This document shows positions 22,828-35,745 of a DNA stretch of 64,000 nt, piece by piece (within the stretch, counting starts at the first letter, position 1; each line of letters begins with the position of its first letter). Source of the DNA: Symbiodinium natans (taxonomy: Eukaryota > Sar > Dinophyceae > Suessiales > Symbiodiniaceae). The stretch lies in assembly GCA_905221605.1 (NCBI GenBank), contig CAJNDS010002195.1, positions 372,001-436,000 on the forward strand. The letters run 5' to 3'. The notes under the pieces are model-generated. The model saw only the letters and a list, made by a program, of their open reading frames with translations, was not told where the DNA came from and did no database searches. The translations under genes and the position numbers were made by a program.

Positions 22828-23410
22828 GCTCCTTCTTCAGCCTGTTAACACCAAGGTTTTCGCGCAATTTGCACAAAAGGGTGGATTGTACTTCTTTTTT
22901 TCACTTCTATCACCCTTCCACCTACTTCCTATGACGTTTGCGGGGGGTGGGGGGAGCGAGGGAGGGGGGTGGGGGAAGGGAGGACGGGGGGGGGGAGGGG
23001 GGGGGGGCGCGGGGGATGGTTAAGACCATGTTACTCTCACCATGCCCAAACCAACGTGCTTACAGCATTTTTGCTCCTCAAAAGAACATGCGCATGTTTT
23101 GGAACAAGATGCACTGTCATAAGCCTTTTGCGAACATGCCCACAACTCTGGAATGTTCAGCATGTTTGCCTCTTTATAAAATACATTGCAAGAGTATATT
23201 GATGCTTTTGCAACCAGACGTGTTGTCACAAGTCTTCATGCTTTTTTTGCGAACATGCCGCAAAACTGCTGTCTACAGCGCTTTTGCTTGTTTCTACAAC
23301 ATACAAAACCGCGTCCACAAATCTCCACAAACTATCATGCAGCCGAAAACACAAAAATGACAATGGTGATTTGCCGTTGTAAATAAAGTGGCATCAAATA
23401 CGCAACCAGT
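22828..23410. other. No gene; G-rich tract
   Basis: A G-rich low-complexity tract at about 22940-23020 contains many G3+ runs on +, with G-quadruplex potential. The remainder has AT-rich short frames with no domain. Confidence 0.5.
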
Positions 23411-23558
<148 letters not shown>

Positions 23559-24739
23559 GCATGTCCGTCATGCGTCTGGCCCTTGCAAGGCCAGGAGGCT
23601 GGGGCACAGCGATGCGCGGTGTGGGCGGGGGCCGGCTGTGTGGTCACGCTTGGAACTTCCAACAGACTTTGGGCCCAGCAGCGGCACACTTCCAGAGTGC
23701 CTCATTATTCGGGAGAAAGCTCTGCTCTACACTGCAGTGCTGCTGAAAGACTCTGAAAGACGCTTCTGCGAATGTGCTTTTTTCACTCGATGCCCTCCGC
23801 TTGTGTTGGTTGTCTCCGCGCTAAGGCAACAATCAAAAGCGCGAAATCCACAAGGATACCATGCCCACAAGATATGTAGGAAGAAGCAAGCCCATAGCCA
23901 ACAAGAAGGCACATGCGTATTGGGATGTCAACAAAATCATGTGGGGCACGCGTCCTAGCAATGCTCACATGCCTGGCCTGCAAAGTGGCAGAAGGCAGTG
24001 AGCAGGTCACTTGAAACTTTCTGAGTCCGCGCTGCGCAGGGAGCTGTCAGGTATACCTGCAAAGTGAAAGCCATTCATTCTTTCGCTGCTGCTGCCAAAT
24101 TCTACATCCAGACGACCGTGTGAGAGTGATGTGAGGGGAGCTTCTGATGGGGAGCTTCTGATGCACAGAGCTCCGCGTTCACTCAACAGCTAACAGCTGC
24201 AAGCCCCAAGTAAATAGAGGAAGGTCGCATTCATCAGCGCTTTTTGATTACGTCGGCAAACAGCATAGCAGAATTGAATAGCTGCAACGGTTTTCACAGC
24301 TTCTGTCTGTCGGCTGACACCAACCAGTAAATGAACGAAAGGACTTGCTTTCTGCAGTGCGTGCGAGGAAAAATGGTTGTGACAAGTGGCCTGGTCTGCT
24401 TCCGTGCGATGGCCCTGCTATCGAGGGATCAGCTGTCAATCCTCCGTCACATGAGGCCGGTCAGCGCACAAGAGCCTTGAACTTAGTTGCACCTAGTTCA
24501 CGCAGATAACCTCCGACGCAAGCTCACGCACCAACTAAAGTGCTACTTGCGTCTCACATCAAATCTGCGGAAACAGCCTCAACGCAGAGATAAAATCGAA
24601 CAATGCAGTAGAGTCGTAAAGTCGCATGAGTCGAGAGGCCCAACGAAGCAGTGCAATCGGAGGAAACTCGCTGCACCGTCGGGCCTGCACAGACTCAGGG
24701 CCGAGCGCTCATGCTTACTGGCAGCAACAGGAACAAAAC
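23559..24739. other. No recognisable gene
   Basis: Short frames only. The duplicated phrase GGGGAGCTTCTGATG occurs twice near 24140-24160. No domain found. Confidence 0.45.
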
Positions 24740-26784
24740 GCCACTGCATCCACTGATGTAGACATGCCTGTAACGGACTTTGCCGGGCGCCAACACCAGA
24801 CCTTGGCTTTGGCAGGCCGAGGGAGCCAGAACAGCCAGATGAGGTGCAACAGGGATGCTTAATGATGCTTGCAAAGCCCCTCACATCTCCAAAGCCATCT
24901 TCCAGAAGCCGAGCTGCTCATTCCAATCTCGCACCGAAAAGACCTCACCCTGGAAAGGGTGGGTGTCACTGCGCGGTCAACAGCAGATTGGAGGCCCCGT
25001 GAAACGGATAATTGCACAGCCATGCCGTCCGCAACGTGCTGTTCTTCACTGGGCCTGGCATCCTACAAACTGGAAAACTACGTCCAGCAACTGAGATCGA
25101 CCGGTGCACCACCCCCGTGCCCCCCCCCCCTGACTTTACCCGCTGAACGCTGCAAGATGTAACCTCCCGCGCCGACCGACCGTCTGGGCTGGGAATGTTA
25201 AACGGTCAAATGTAGCGAATTGGTGCAAGTCATCTGGCCGTGCTGCTTCCTTCAACATCTCTCCACAATACAATCAAAACATATCAAGACTGCGATCCAC
25301 TAGTTAAGACAAGCTGCACAGCCATTCGCGGACTTTCAATGTAACAAGATCCACATCCAAAACGAACGGCTCCCGCCTTCCAAGGCCTTGACGGAGGGCC
25401 TCTTTAAGGAAACTGCATCTGCCAAGGAAAAGGTCCACAATCAAGGCCCTGCAAAGTGCAGCCGGTACACAAGATGCGAATGTCACATTCTACAGCAAAA
25501 CGGCCCAAAGCCGGAGCTTGCCCAGTGATGATTCGAAACTTAGGCTCGTTCCTAGGGATGTCCCGCTGTTGGTACCCGTAGGTCTTCCACATCACCGGAA
25601 CCATGCTGCAATAATTTCACCGAGCTAATTGTTGCCAGGCCACGCGTCATCAACTCTGACAAGATTTGTAAGCTTTCAGGACGAGCTGTTGCACTACGAT
25701 TGGAACAGTATAAGTACAAGTCGTGTGTGCTGCTGCTGTGGCCTGTACATCCACTGTAACTTGAAAAGTTGCAGAGCAGAATTGCAAGGCTACTGGTTGA
25801 TAAAATTCTTCCTGCCGTGAACAGCGAACAAGGGCTCACCTCCTTTCATCACAGCCACAGCCGCGGGCACTGGCTGTGAGTCAATCTTCTGCTCCTTGCT
25901 TCCGACCGCACATGCAAGCAACAGTGTTTGTTGACACAACAAGCTTGCCCAAAACGGCCTCACGATGCTGGCATGTCAAATGGTACCCAAATCCCGGAAT
26001 GTCGATCACTGGGCTGCATATCGTGCGAAGGTTTTCGTCGTTCGGAAAGCATTTTGGGGTCGTGAGGAGAGGCAGCAGGCATATGTTTTGGAGTTTCGTT
26101 CCCCGCGAGATGTTGAGAATTCTCACGGCTTCTTGGAGTTTTGCAGCAGGTCTGCAGAGGTCCCTGGATGATAAGGACTCTTAGAGAGTCCTTCCGAAAG
26201 CGGCAGCAATTTTTGCATCAGCCGAGGCTGACAAGAACGAAGTTCACGTATTCCCACCCATCGATGAACACTACAGTACTGGGGATTTGCAAGGTTTGGA
26301 ATGGTTTGGACATCACGATCTCGTTGACCGACAAATGCTGGGGGTCAAGCCTTTTGCCACCATCCCTTGTCTTACTTTAGCCGGACAAGTCAGTCACATT
26401 GGGGGGAACATCGGGAACATCGGAAGAACTGAGTCCCCAGAAAGTGGATGCGGCCAAGCGAGAAGGGGGCTGGACCGAAAAGAAACGCAAGGCCTCGGAA
26501 AAAGCATGTGACCAAAGTACACCCGAGACAAGGCCAAAGACCACAAGGTGCTGCATTTTTTCCGGTCAGGTGTGGATTCATAAAAATGCGGACAGCTGGG
26601 CCATGAGCACCAGACTGAAAGCAGGCAACGCACAACGGAATGCTCCTTGCCGCACCTATCGTCCAGGCTTTTCGTGTCGTTGTCCTGCTCCCAATGATGT
26701 GATCATGCCACCAGGCCTCGTCCGAAGCGGCTGTGGAAAAGTGAATTTCGCATTTATGCAGAAACAGCTTCCTTCGAACCTCAC

Positions 26785-26847
26785 ATCGCGCAGCTGCAAC
26801 CAAAACTCTTCGAGGGGACCCCGCTGGTTCTTGGTGGTGTGCACGAC
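26785..26847 (-). CDS. Candidate 63-nt exon in unit a (unknown protein)
   Basis: On minus, a polypyrimidine-poor AG precedes 21 in-frame codons (VVHTTKNQRGPLEEFWLQLR plus Asp), followed directly by a GTGAGG donor at 26784-26779. Length and phase (0 to 0) are exon-like, and the AG|G start matches other candidate exons here. Counterparts lie near 29717, 31974 and 34891. In the two counterparts near 31950 and 34860 a TGG codon is TGA, so those copies are broken, and the copy near 29660 lacks two bases before the donor. No family recognised. Confidence 0.35.
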
Positions 26848-27127
26848 CTGCCCAAAAGTGCATGGTTAAAACTAGCAATACTTCAACTCGAGTGCCTGAA
26901 AGTCTAGAATTGCCCCATCCAGCCTCTCTTCGAACAGCGACGCATCACACCCTGGCCAACTTGGTGCATCTTGGTGCCATAGGGTGCCATGCGGAACACG
27001 CAAAAGTATAGACCATCATAATCCTCATCATATAGTTTTGTGTGTGGCATGGCCTCTTGCATCCGCTTACTATTCTCGGCGAAACAAGGGCTTGCGGTGA
27101 ACCGGCCCCTCGCATCCACCCATCCAC

Positions 27128-27179
27128 CTTGCGTTGGGAGGGTGGTGACCACTTGGCGGATGTGATCAGCGACACCAAC
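27128..27179 (-). CDS. Candidate 52-nt exon in unit a (unknown protein)
   Basis: On minus, a T-rich stretch and CTGGGCAG precede VGVADHIRQVVTTLPTQ, followed by G|GTGGAT. The peptide is preserved in units b, c and d (near 30060, 32320 and 35200; Ala to Thr in the last). An unspliced frame also runs through GGWVDARG, so the donor is not certain. Function unknown. Confidence 0.3.
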
Positions 27180-27475
27180 CTGCCCAGAAATCCCATCAAC
27201 AAGCCAACAAATGCGGGAACTGCAGGACACTGTAGGGGCCCCGCAGGAGAAGGCGGCAGTTTGATGCAGCAGCACTGCTGGACCTTCGCATGCCATCAGC
27301 GTGGACAATCGGACCAATGATCACTGATGGCTTCGCTTAAAGCTGCTGACGCCGGGTCACACAACCTCACACAGCCTCAAAGAGTCTCACACAGCCTCAC
27401 ACAGCCTCCCTGAGCACCTCACACATAAGCATCGCCCGTCAAGCTTGACCATGATGCCGCCAAGCTCCTAGTAAC

Positions 27476-27520
27476 CTCTAAGGGCACTGATGGACACTGT
27501 AGGACACTGTAGCCTTCAAC
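27476..27520 (-). CDS. Candidate 45-nt exon in unit a (unknown protein)
   Basis: On minus, GCATTTCCGCAG precedes VEGYSVLQCPSVPLE, followed by GTTACT. It would join in phase 0 to the RADK end of the exon upstream, through a GC-type donor, a donor class reported in dinoflagellates. It is present unchanged at 30363-30407 and 32620-32664. Next to the DUF2237 gene (about 35510-35545) it has lost 11 bp and runs into a stop. Confidence 0.3.
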
Positions 27521-27924
27521 CTGCGGAAATGCAGCGCCCAAGAGAGCACATGAGTCACATGAGAGTATTTAGCATTGATGCAGTATGCGGGGCCATCCAT
27601 GCAGGGGCATGCAGGGGCTCGGTGCTTTGTTGCAACTTTTTGTCTTCCCTGCAGCCTCCTTCGAAAGGAACTCACGCCTTGTCAGCCCTGCACGCTCGAC
27701 GGCTTCCAAAGCTGCCTGCGCTTCATAGTGCAATCTAGCTTCGTCACAAAAGCCACTTTGCAAAGCAACTTGTAGCAACTTTTGGCTTCTCTTTGCAGCT
27801 TCCCTCTCACAGCACACAGAAGCCGCTCCTAGAGCTCCAAACCGAAAACGCTGCCCAAACGGCCTGAAGCCTCTGCATGCCTCTGCATCCACTGGTGCAC
27901 AGATGCACTGATGCAGACTTGCCT

Positions 27925-30605
27925 GTAACGGACTTTGCCGGGCGCCAACACCAGACCTAGGTGTTGGCAGATCTCTGCGAAAAGCACGAGGAACTTGGGC
28001 CCCCTGACAGCCCTGGCAAGCCCTTCACATCCCGAAAGTCTCCAGGAAGCCGAGCTGCTCATTCCAATCTCGCATCGAAAAGGCCTCACCCTGGAAAGGG
28101 TGTCGCTGTGCGGTCATGTCACCGGGCCTGGTATCCTACAAACTGGAAAGCTACGTCCAGCAACTGTCGATCGGGCGGTGTACCACCCCCGTGCCCCCCC
28201 CTGGCTTTACGCGCTGAACCTCCCGCGCCGACCGACCGTCTGAGCTGGGAAGGTTAAACATGCAGCGAATTCGTGCAAGTCATCTGACCGTGCCGTTCCC
28301 TTCAACATCGCTCTCAATCAAGACTGCTTTCCACCGGTTAAGCAAAATTCCGAGAACGGGCCGAATTGTTTGAGAAGTTTGAGCACACTTCGGGACGAGA
28401 TGCACAGCCATACGTTGACATAGGTCCACATCAAAAACGAACTGCTCCCCAAGCCTTCAAAAACAGAGGGCCTCTTCAAGGCATCTGCCCAAAGGAAAAG
28501 GCCCCTGCAATGTGCAGCTGATTGCAGCCGGTACACAAGACACGGATGTCACATTTTGCAGCAGAACGGCCGTAAGCCAGCGTTTGCCCGGTGATGATTC
28601 GAAACTTAGGCTTGCTCCTAGGCCGACGTCTTGCTGTCAGCACCAGTAGGTCTTCGTATGCCTTCCTCAGCCTTCCTCATCACCGGAACTATGCTGCAAA
28701 ACTTGCACCGAGCTAATTTGCGAACCCGGCACTGCCACACCTCATCAGGTCTGACAAAACCACCTATCAAGACTAGAACTGCAACTGGAGCAGTGCACGT
28801 TGAGCGTGCTGCTGCTGATGCCTGTACATCCACTGTAACTTGAAAAGTGTCAGAGCAGAGCAGCAAGGCCGCCGCTGACCACTTGATAAACCAATGCCTG
28901 CTATGAACAACGAACAACGCATGCCCCTCCTTCCATCACAGCCGCAGCCACAGGCATTTTCTGTGAGCTCACTCTTCCGGTCCTTGATTCCAAACGTTCC
29001 AAAGTGAAAACGAAAGCAAACAAATCAGTCAAATTATTTGTGCTTGTCTGGGCATGACAGTGCAAACCTGCTCGCCAGCCGCCCATACCAACACATTTGC
29101 ATTCCCCCCAGAAAAGAGCAACAAACTGCCCTAAGGCCCCGTAGTTGGCCGCAGGTTCACCTTCCAGCGGGGTAGTTTCATGTCACGTGCCCCATGCTTG
29201 CGCAGTCGCACTCGTTGGTCTCATCACCCGTTTGAGTCGTCGAGGTTCATGGTGGCTCACGGCATTTCAATGGCCCTGCGCTTTGGGCTGCATGAACCTT
29301 TGTCGCTTCAACAAAAGGCTCGTCTCGCACTTGTCAAGATGGTCGGACTCAAGGCTGCAGCGCGGCCTTTCTAATTTCGGTTGCACAAGCTAGGTTCTGC
29401 CGCGACTTCGAGCGTGCTGCTCACTGCAGGACCGGGAACGAAAGAGCCGAGCTCTCAGTAAACTGCCAGGCGCTCGACGCACCAAGATAACCGAAACTTT
29501 CCAAAACATCAACGCTCCAAGCTGCTCCTATCGCCTGGGCTTTTCGTGTCGTTGTCCTGCTCCCAGTGATGTGATCACGCCAACGGGCCTCGGAAGCAAC
29601 GTTAGAAAAGCGAACTTCGCATTAAGGAAGAAGTACATTCCTTCGAACCTCACCGCGCAGCTGCAGCCAAAACTCTTCGAGGGGACCCCACTGCTTCTTG
29701 GTGGTGTGCACGACCTGCCCATGTGAAGCATACCAAAGCAAAGACGGGTGGCTGCGGCATTTGCTGCGGCGAGGCCATGCCAAGTTTACAACTAGCAATA
29801 CTTCAACTCGAGCGACTTTCACTAGAATTGCCCCCATTGCTTCCAGCCTCTCTTCAAACAGCGATGCATCACACCCTGGCCAACTTGGTGCATCTTGGTG
29901 CCATAGTGCCATGCGGAACACGCACAGTATGGACCATCATAACACCACTATAACATTGCTTTTTGTGGCAGGGGATTCTTGCGGTGAACCAGCCCCTCGC
30001 ATCCACCCATCCACCTTGCGTTGGGAGGGTGGTGACCACTTGGCGGATGTGATCAGCGACACCAACCTTTCCAGAAATCACATCAACAAGCCAACCTACC
30101 CTGAAACTGCAGGACACTGTAGGAGCCCCGCAGGAGAAGGCGGCAGTTTGATGCAGCAGCACTGCTGGACCTTCGCATGCCATCAGCGTGGACAATCGGA
30201 CCAATGATCACTGATGGCTTCGCTTAAAGCTGCTGACGCCGGGTCACACAACCTCACACAGCCTCAAAGAGTCTCACACAGCCTCACACAGCCTCCCTGA
30301 GCACCTCACACATAAGCATCGCCCGTCAAGCTTGACCATGATGCCGCCAAGCTCCTAGTAACCTCTAAGGGCACTGATGGACACTGTAGGACACTGTAGC
30401 CTTCAACCTGCGGAAATGCAGCGCCCAAGAGAGCACATGAGTCACATGAGAGTATTTAGCATTGATGCAGTATGCGGGGCCATCCATGCAGGGGCATGCA
30501 GGGGCTCGGTGCTTTGTTGCAACTTTTTGTATTCCCTGCAGCCTCCTTCGAAAGGAACTCACGCCTTGTCAGCCCTGCACAGCTGCTCGACGGCTTCCAA
30601 AGCTG
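27925..30605 (-). repeat. 2.9-kb tandem array, unit b
   Basis: About 97% similar by eye to units c and d across long stretches. Landmarks: ACTTTGCCGGGCGCCAAC (27932), GCTCCTAGGCCGACGTCTTG (28615), CCGAGCTCTCAGTAAACTGC (29448), GCGGTGAACCAGCCCCTCGC (29978) and ACTGATGGACACTGTAGG (30372). On minus, the frame VWQCRVRKLARCKFC ... is open (about 28618-28917). The right end stops inside the sequence for AQAALEAVEQLCRAD. Confidence 0.9.
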
Positions 30606-30720
30606 GCTTTTTCCTGCTTCTTTTTGAACCCGTGCTGAGGCCGAGGCATGTGACGGGAAGGGCATACACTGGCGCTCTCCGAGCAGCCACGCACACCTAG
30701 AAACAAGACAAAAACCAAGA
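30606..30720. other. 115-bp filler replacing ~0.5 kb of the repeat unit
   Basis: Sequence present only here, between the truncated end of unit b and the resumption of unit c at CCCCTGGCTTTACCCGCTGA. Units b and d carry about 505 bp of repeat sequence at the corresponding place. Confidence 0.75.
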
Positions 30721-33069
30721 CTCCCCTGGCTTTACCCGCTGAACGCTGCAAGGTGTAACCACTCGCACCGACCGACCGTCTGAGCTGGGAAGGTTAAACA
30801 TGCAGCGAATTCGTGCAAGTCATCTGACCGTGCCGTTCCCTTCAACATCGCTCTCAATCAAGACTGCTTTCCACCGGTTAAGCAAAATTCCGAGAACTGG
30901 CCGAATTGTTTGAGAAGTTTGAGCACACTTCGGGACGAGATGCACAGCCATACGTTGACATAGGTCCACATCAAAAACGAACTGCTCCCCAAGCCTTCAA
31001 AAACAGAGGGCCCCTTCAAGGCATCTGCCCAAAGGAAACGGCCCCTGCAATGTGCAGCTGATTGCAGCCGGTACACAAGACACGGATGTCACATTTTGCA
31101 GCAGAACGGCCGTAAGCCAGTATTTGCCCGGTGATGATTCGAAACTTAGGCTTGCTCCTAGGCCGACGTCTTGCTGACAGTACCAGTAGGTCTTCCTATG
31201 CCTTCCTCAGCCTTCCTCATCACCGGAACTATGCTGCAAAACTTGCACCGAGCTAATTTGCGAACCCGGCACTGCCACACCTCATCAGGTCTGACAAAAC
31301 CACCTATCAAGACTAGAACTGCTCATCGTGCTGCTGCTGATGCCTGTACATCCACTGTAACTTGCAAAGTTTCAGAGCAGAGCAGCAAACCCACCGCTGA
31401 CCACTTGATAAACCAATGCCTGCTATGAACAACGAACAACGCAAGCCCCTCCGTCCATCACAGCCGCAACCACAGGCATTTTCTGTGAGCTCACTCTTCC
31501 GTTCCTTGATTCCAAACGTTCCACAAGAAAGTGAAAGCGAAAGCAAACAAATCAGCCAAATTTCTTTGTGCTTGTCTGGGCATGACAGTGCAATGCTGCG
31601 AAATAAGAATACCCGGCGCCCCAAAGTGATCAGAACACCATCAGGCATGGAGCTCGTATGAGCACGTGCCGCTTGCGTCACATGCTCGCCAGCCGAGAGC
31701 CGAGCTCTCAGTAAACTGCCAGGCGCTCGACGCACCAAGATAACCGAAACTTTCCGAAACATCAACGCTCCAAGCTGCTCCTATCGCCTGGGCTTTTCGT
31801 GTCGTTGTCCTGCTCCCAGTGATGTGATCACGCCAACGGGCCTCGGAAGCAACGTTAGAAAAGCGAACTTCGCATTAAGGAAAAAGTACATTCCTTCGAA
31901 CCTCACACCGCGCAGCTGCAGCCAAAACTCTTCGAGGGGACCTCACTGCTTCTTGGTGGTGTGCACGACCTGCCCATGTGAAGCATACCAAAGCAAAGAC
32001 AGGTGGCTGCGGCATATGCTGCGGCGAGGCCATGCCAAGTTTACAACTAGCAATACTTCAACTCGAGCGACTTTCACTAGAATTGCCCCCATTGCTTCCA
32101 GCCTCTCTTCAAACAGCGATGCATCACACCCTGGCCAACTTGGTGCATCTTGGTGCCATAGCGTGCCATGCGGAACACGCACAGTATGGACCATCATAAC
32201 ACCACTATGACATTGCTTTTTGTGGCAGGGGATTCTTGCGGTGAACCAGCCCCTCGCATCCACCCATCCACCTTGCGTTGGGAGGGTGGTGACCACTTGG
32301 CGGATGTGATCAGCGACACCAACCTTTCCAGAAATCACATCAACAAGCCAACCTACCCTGAAACTGCAGGACACTGTAGGAGCCCCGCAGGAGAAGGCGG
32401 CAGTTTGATGCAGCAGCACTGCTGGACCTTCGCATGCCATCAGCGTGGACAATCGGACCAATGATCACTGATGGCTTCGCTTAAAGCTGCTGACGCCGGG
32501 TCACACAACCTCACACAGCCTCAAAGAGTCTCACACAGCCTCACACAGCCTCCCTGAGCACCTCACACATAAGCATCGCCCGTCAAGCTTGACCATGATG
32601 CCGCCAAGCTCCTAGTAACCTCTAAGGGCACTGATGGACACTGTAGGACACTGTAGCCTTCAACCTGCGGAAATGCAGCGCCCAAGAGAGCACATGAGTC
32701 ACATGAGAGTATTTAGCATTGATGCAGTATGCGGGGCCATCCATGCAGGGGCATGCAGGGGCTCGGTGCTTTGTTGCAACTTTTTGTCTTCCCTGCAGCC
32801 TCCTTCGAAAGGAACTCACGCCTTGTCAGCCCTGCACAGCTGCTCGACGGCTTCTAAAGCTGCCTGCGCTTCATAGTGCAATCTAGCTTCGTCACAAAAG
32901 CCACTTTGCAAAGCAACTTGTAGCAACTTTTGGCTTCTCTTTGCAGCTTCCCTCTCACAGCACACAGAAGCCGCTCCTAGAGCTCCAAACCGAAAACGCT
33001 GCCCAAACGGCCTGAAGCCTCTGCATGCCTCTGCATCCACTGGTGCACAGATGCACTGATGCAGACTTG
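30721..33069 (-). repeat. 2.9-kb tandem array, unit c (shortened, ~2.35 kb)
   Basis: Nearly identical to b and d but missing sequence at its left edge and a second stretch around 31620-31700, where units b and d carry the CACTCGTTGGTCTCATCACC segment (about 29205 and 34355). The W-to-stop change described for the 63-nt exon is present at about 31947. Confidence 0.9.
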
Positions 33070-35745
33070 CCTGTAACGGACTTTGCCGGGCGCCAACACC
33101 AGACCTAGGTGTTGGCAGATCTCTGCGAAAAGCACGAGGAACTTGGGCCCCCTGACAGCCCTGGCAAGCCTTCACATCCCGAAAGTCTCCAGGAAGCCGA
33201 GCTGCTCATTCCAATCTCGCATCGAAAAGGCCTCACCCTGGAAAGGGTGTCGCTGTGCGGTCATGTCACCGGGCCTGGCATCCTACAAACTGGAAAACTA
33301 CGTCCAGCAACTGTCGATCGGGCGGTGTACCACCCCCGTGCCCCCCCCTGGCTTTACGCGCTGAACCTCCCGCGCCGACCGACCGTCTGAGCTGGGAAGG
33401 TTAAACATGCAGCGAATTCGTGCAAGTCATCTGACCGTGCCGTTCCCTTCAACATCGCTCTCAATCAAGACTGCTTTCCACCGGTTAAGCAAAATTCTGA
33501 GAACTGGCCGAATTGTTTGAGAAGTTTGAGCACACTTCGGGACAAGATGCACAGCCATACGTTGACATAGGTCCAAATCAAAAACGAACTGCTCCCCAAG
33601 CCTTCAAAAACAGAGGGCCTCTTCAAGGCATCTGCCCAAAGGAAAAGGCCCCTGCAATGTGCAGCTGATTGCAGCCGGTACACAAGACACGGATGTCACA
33701 TTTTGCAGCAGAACGGCCGTAAGCCAGCGTTTGCCCGGTGATGATTCGAAACTTAGGCTTGCTCCTAGGCCGACGTCTTGCTGTCAGTACCAGTAGGTCT
33801 TCCTATGCCTTCCTCAGCCTTCCTCATCACCGGAACTATGCTGCAAAACTTGCACCGAGCTAATTTGCGAACCCGGCACTGCCACACCTCATCAGGCCTG
33901 ACAAAACCACCTATCAAGACTAGAACTGCAACTGGAGCAGTGCACGTTGAGCGTGCTGCTGCTGATGCCTGTACATCCACTGTAACTTGAAAAGTGTCAG
34001 AGCAGAGCAGCAAGGCCGCCGCTGACCACTTGATAAACCAATGCCTGCTATGAACAACGAACAACGCATGCCCCTCCTTCCATCACAGCCGCAGCCACAG
34101 GCATTTTCTGTGAGCTCACTCTTCCGGTCCTTGATTCCAAACGTTCCAAAGTGAAAACGAAAGCAAACAAATCAGTCAAATTATTTGTGCTTGTCTGGGC
34201 ATGACAGTGCAAACCTGCTCGCCAGCCGCCCATACCAACACATTTGCATTCCCCCCAGAAAAGAACAACAAACTGCCCTAAGGCCCCGTAGTTGGCCGCA
34301 GGTTCACCTTCCAGCGGGGTAGTTTCATGTCACGTGCCCCATGCTTGCGCAGTCGCACTCGTTGGTCTCATCACCCGTTTGAGTCGTCGAGGTTCATGGT
34401 GGCTCACGGCATTTCAATAGCCCCGCGCTTTGGGCTGCATGAACCTTTGTCGCTTCAACAAAAGGCCCGTCTCGCACTTGTCAAGATGGTCGGACTCAAG
34501 GGTGCAGCGATCTATGAACTCTTGCTCGCGGCCTTCTAACTTCGGTTGCACAAGCTAGATTCTGCCGCGACTTATAGAGTGTGCTGCTCACCGTAGGACC
34601 GGGAACGAAAGAGCCGAGCTCTCAGAAAACTGCCAGGCGCTCGACGCACCAAGATAACCGAAACTTTCCAAAACATCAACGCTCCAAGCTGCTCCTATCG
34701 CCTGGGCTTTTCGTGTCGTTGTCCTGCTCCCAGTGATGTGACCACGCCAACGGGCCTCGGAAGCAACGTTAGAAAAGTGAACTTCGCATTAAGGAAAAAG
34801 TACATTCCTTCGAACCTCACACCGCGCAGCTGCAGCCAAAACTCTTCGAGGGGACCTCACTGCTTCTTGGTGGTGTGCACGACCTGCCCATGTGAAGCAT
34901 GGCAAGGCCATGCCAAGATTGCAACTAGCAATACTTCAACTCGAGTGACTTTCACTAGAATTGCCCCCATCGCTTCCAGCCTCTCTTCACACAGCGATGC
35001 ATCACACCCTGGCCAACTTGGTGCATCGTGGTGCCATAGTGCCATGCGGAACACGCACAGTATGGACCATCATAACACCACTATAACATTGCTTTTTGTG
35101 GCAGGGGATTCTTGCGGTGAACCAGCCCCTCGCATCCACCCATCCACCTTGCGTTGGGAGGGTGGTGACCACTTGGCGGATGTGATCAGTCACACCAACC
35201 TCTCCAGAAATCACATCAACAAGCCAACCTACGCTGAAACTGCATGCGGGAACTGCAGGACACTGTAGGAGCCCCGCAGGAGAAGGCGGCAGTTTGATGC
35301 AGCAGCACTGCTGGACCTTCGCATGCCAACAGCGTGGACAATCGGACCAATGATCACTGATGGCTTCGCTCAAAGCTGCTGATGCCGGGTCACACAACCT
35401 CACACAGCCTCAAAGAGTCTCACACAGCCTCACATAGCCTCCCTGAGCACCTCACGCATAAGCATCGCCCGTCAAGCTTGACCATGATGCCGCCAAGCTC
35501 CTAGTAACCTCTAAAGGCACTGATGGACACTGTAGCCTTCAACCTGCGGAAATGCAGCGCCCAAGAGAGCACATGAGAGCATTTAGCATTGATGCAAAAT
35601 GCAGGGCCGTGAAGGGGCATGCAGGGGCTGGGTGCTTCGTTGCAACTTTTTGTATTCCCTGCCGGCTCCTTCGAAAGGAACTCACGCCTTGTCAGCCCTG
35701 CACAGCTGCTCGACGGCTTCCAAAGCTGCCTGCGCTTCATATTGC
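33070..35745 (-). repeat. 2.9-kb tandem array, unit d, joining the DUF2237 gene
   Basis: Full-length unit that continues without a break into the 3' end of the intact DUF2237 gene. The shared block runs through the codons for YEAQAALEAVEQLCRAD (35682-35745). Upstream of that point units b and d carry a different sequence (CDEARLHYEAQ ...), so the array units look like repeated copies of the 3' part and downstream region of this gene. Confidence 0.9.

Larger units (their letters stand above)
24740..27924 (-). repeat. 2.9-kb tandem array, unit a (most diverged)
   Basis: Unit defined from the landmark CCTGTAACGGACTTTGCCGG (24768) to the same landmark in unit b (27925). It shares the landmark order with the other units but is clearly diverged in its first 2 kb. 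On minus, a frame around 25404-25560 (EPKFRIITGQAPALGRFAVE then CDIRILCTGC) corresponds to SKPKFRIITGQ ... CDIRVLCTGC in units b-d, so the peptide is conserved despite nucleotide change, suggesting past coding selection. Three short candidate exons are listed separately. Confidence 0.85.

Noticed and set aside
24740-35745. Regular repeats considered as a CRISPR array
   Set aside because: Units are ~2.9 kb, near-identical throughout and without spacers; the genome is eukaryotic. The 33/34-bp satellite likewise has no unique spacers.
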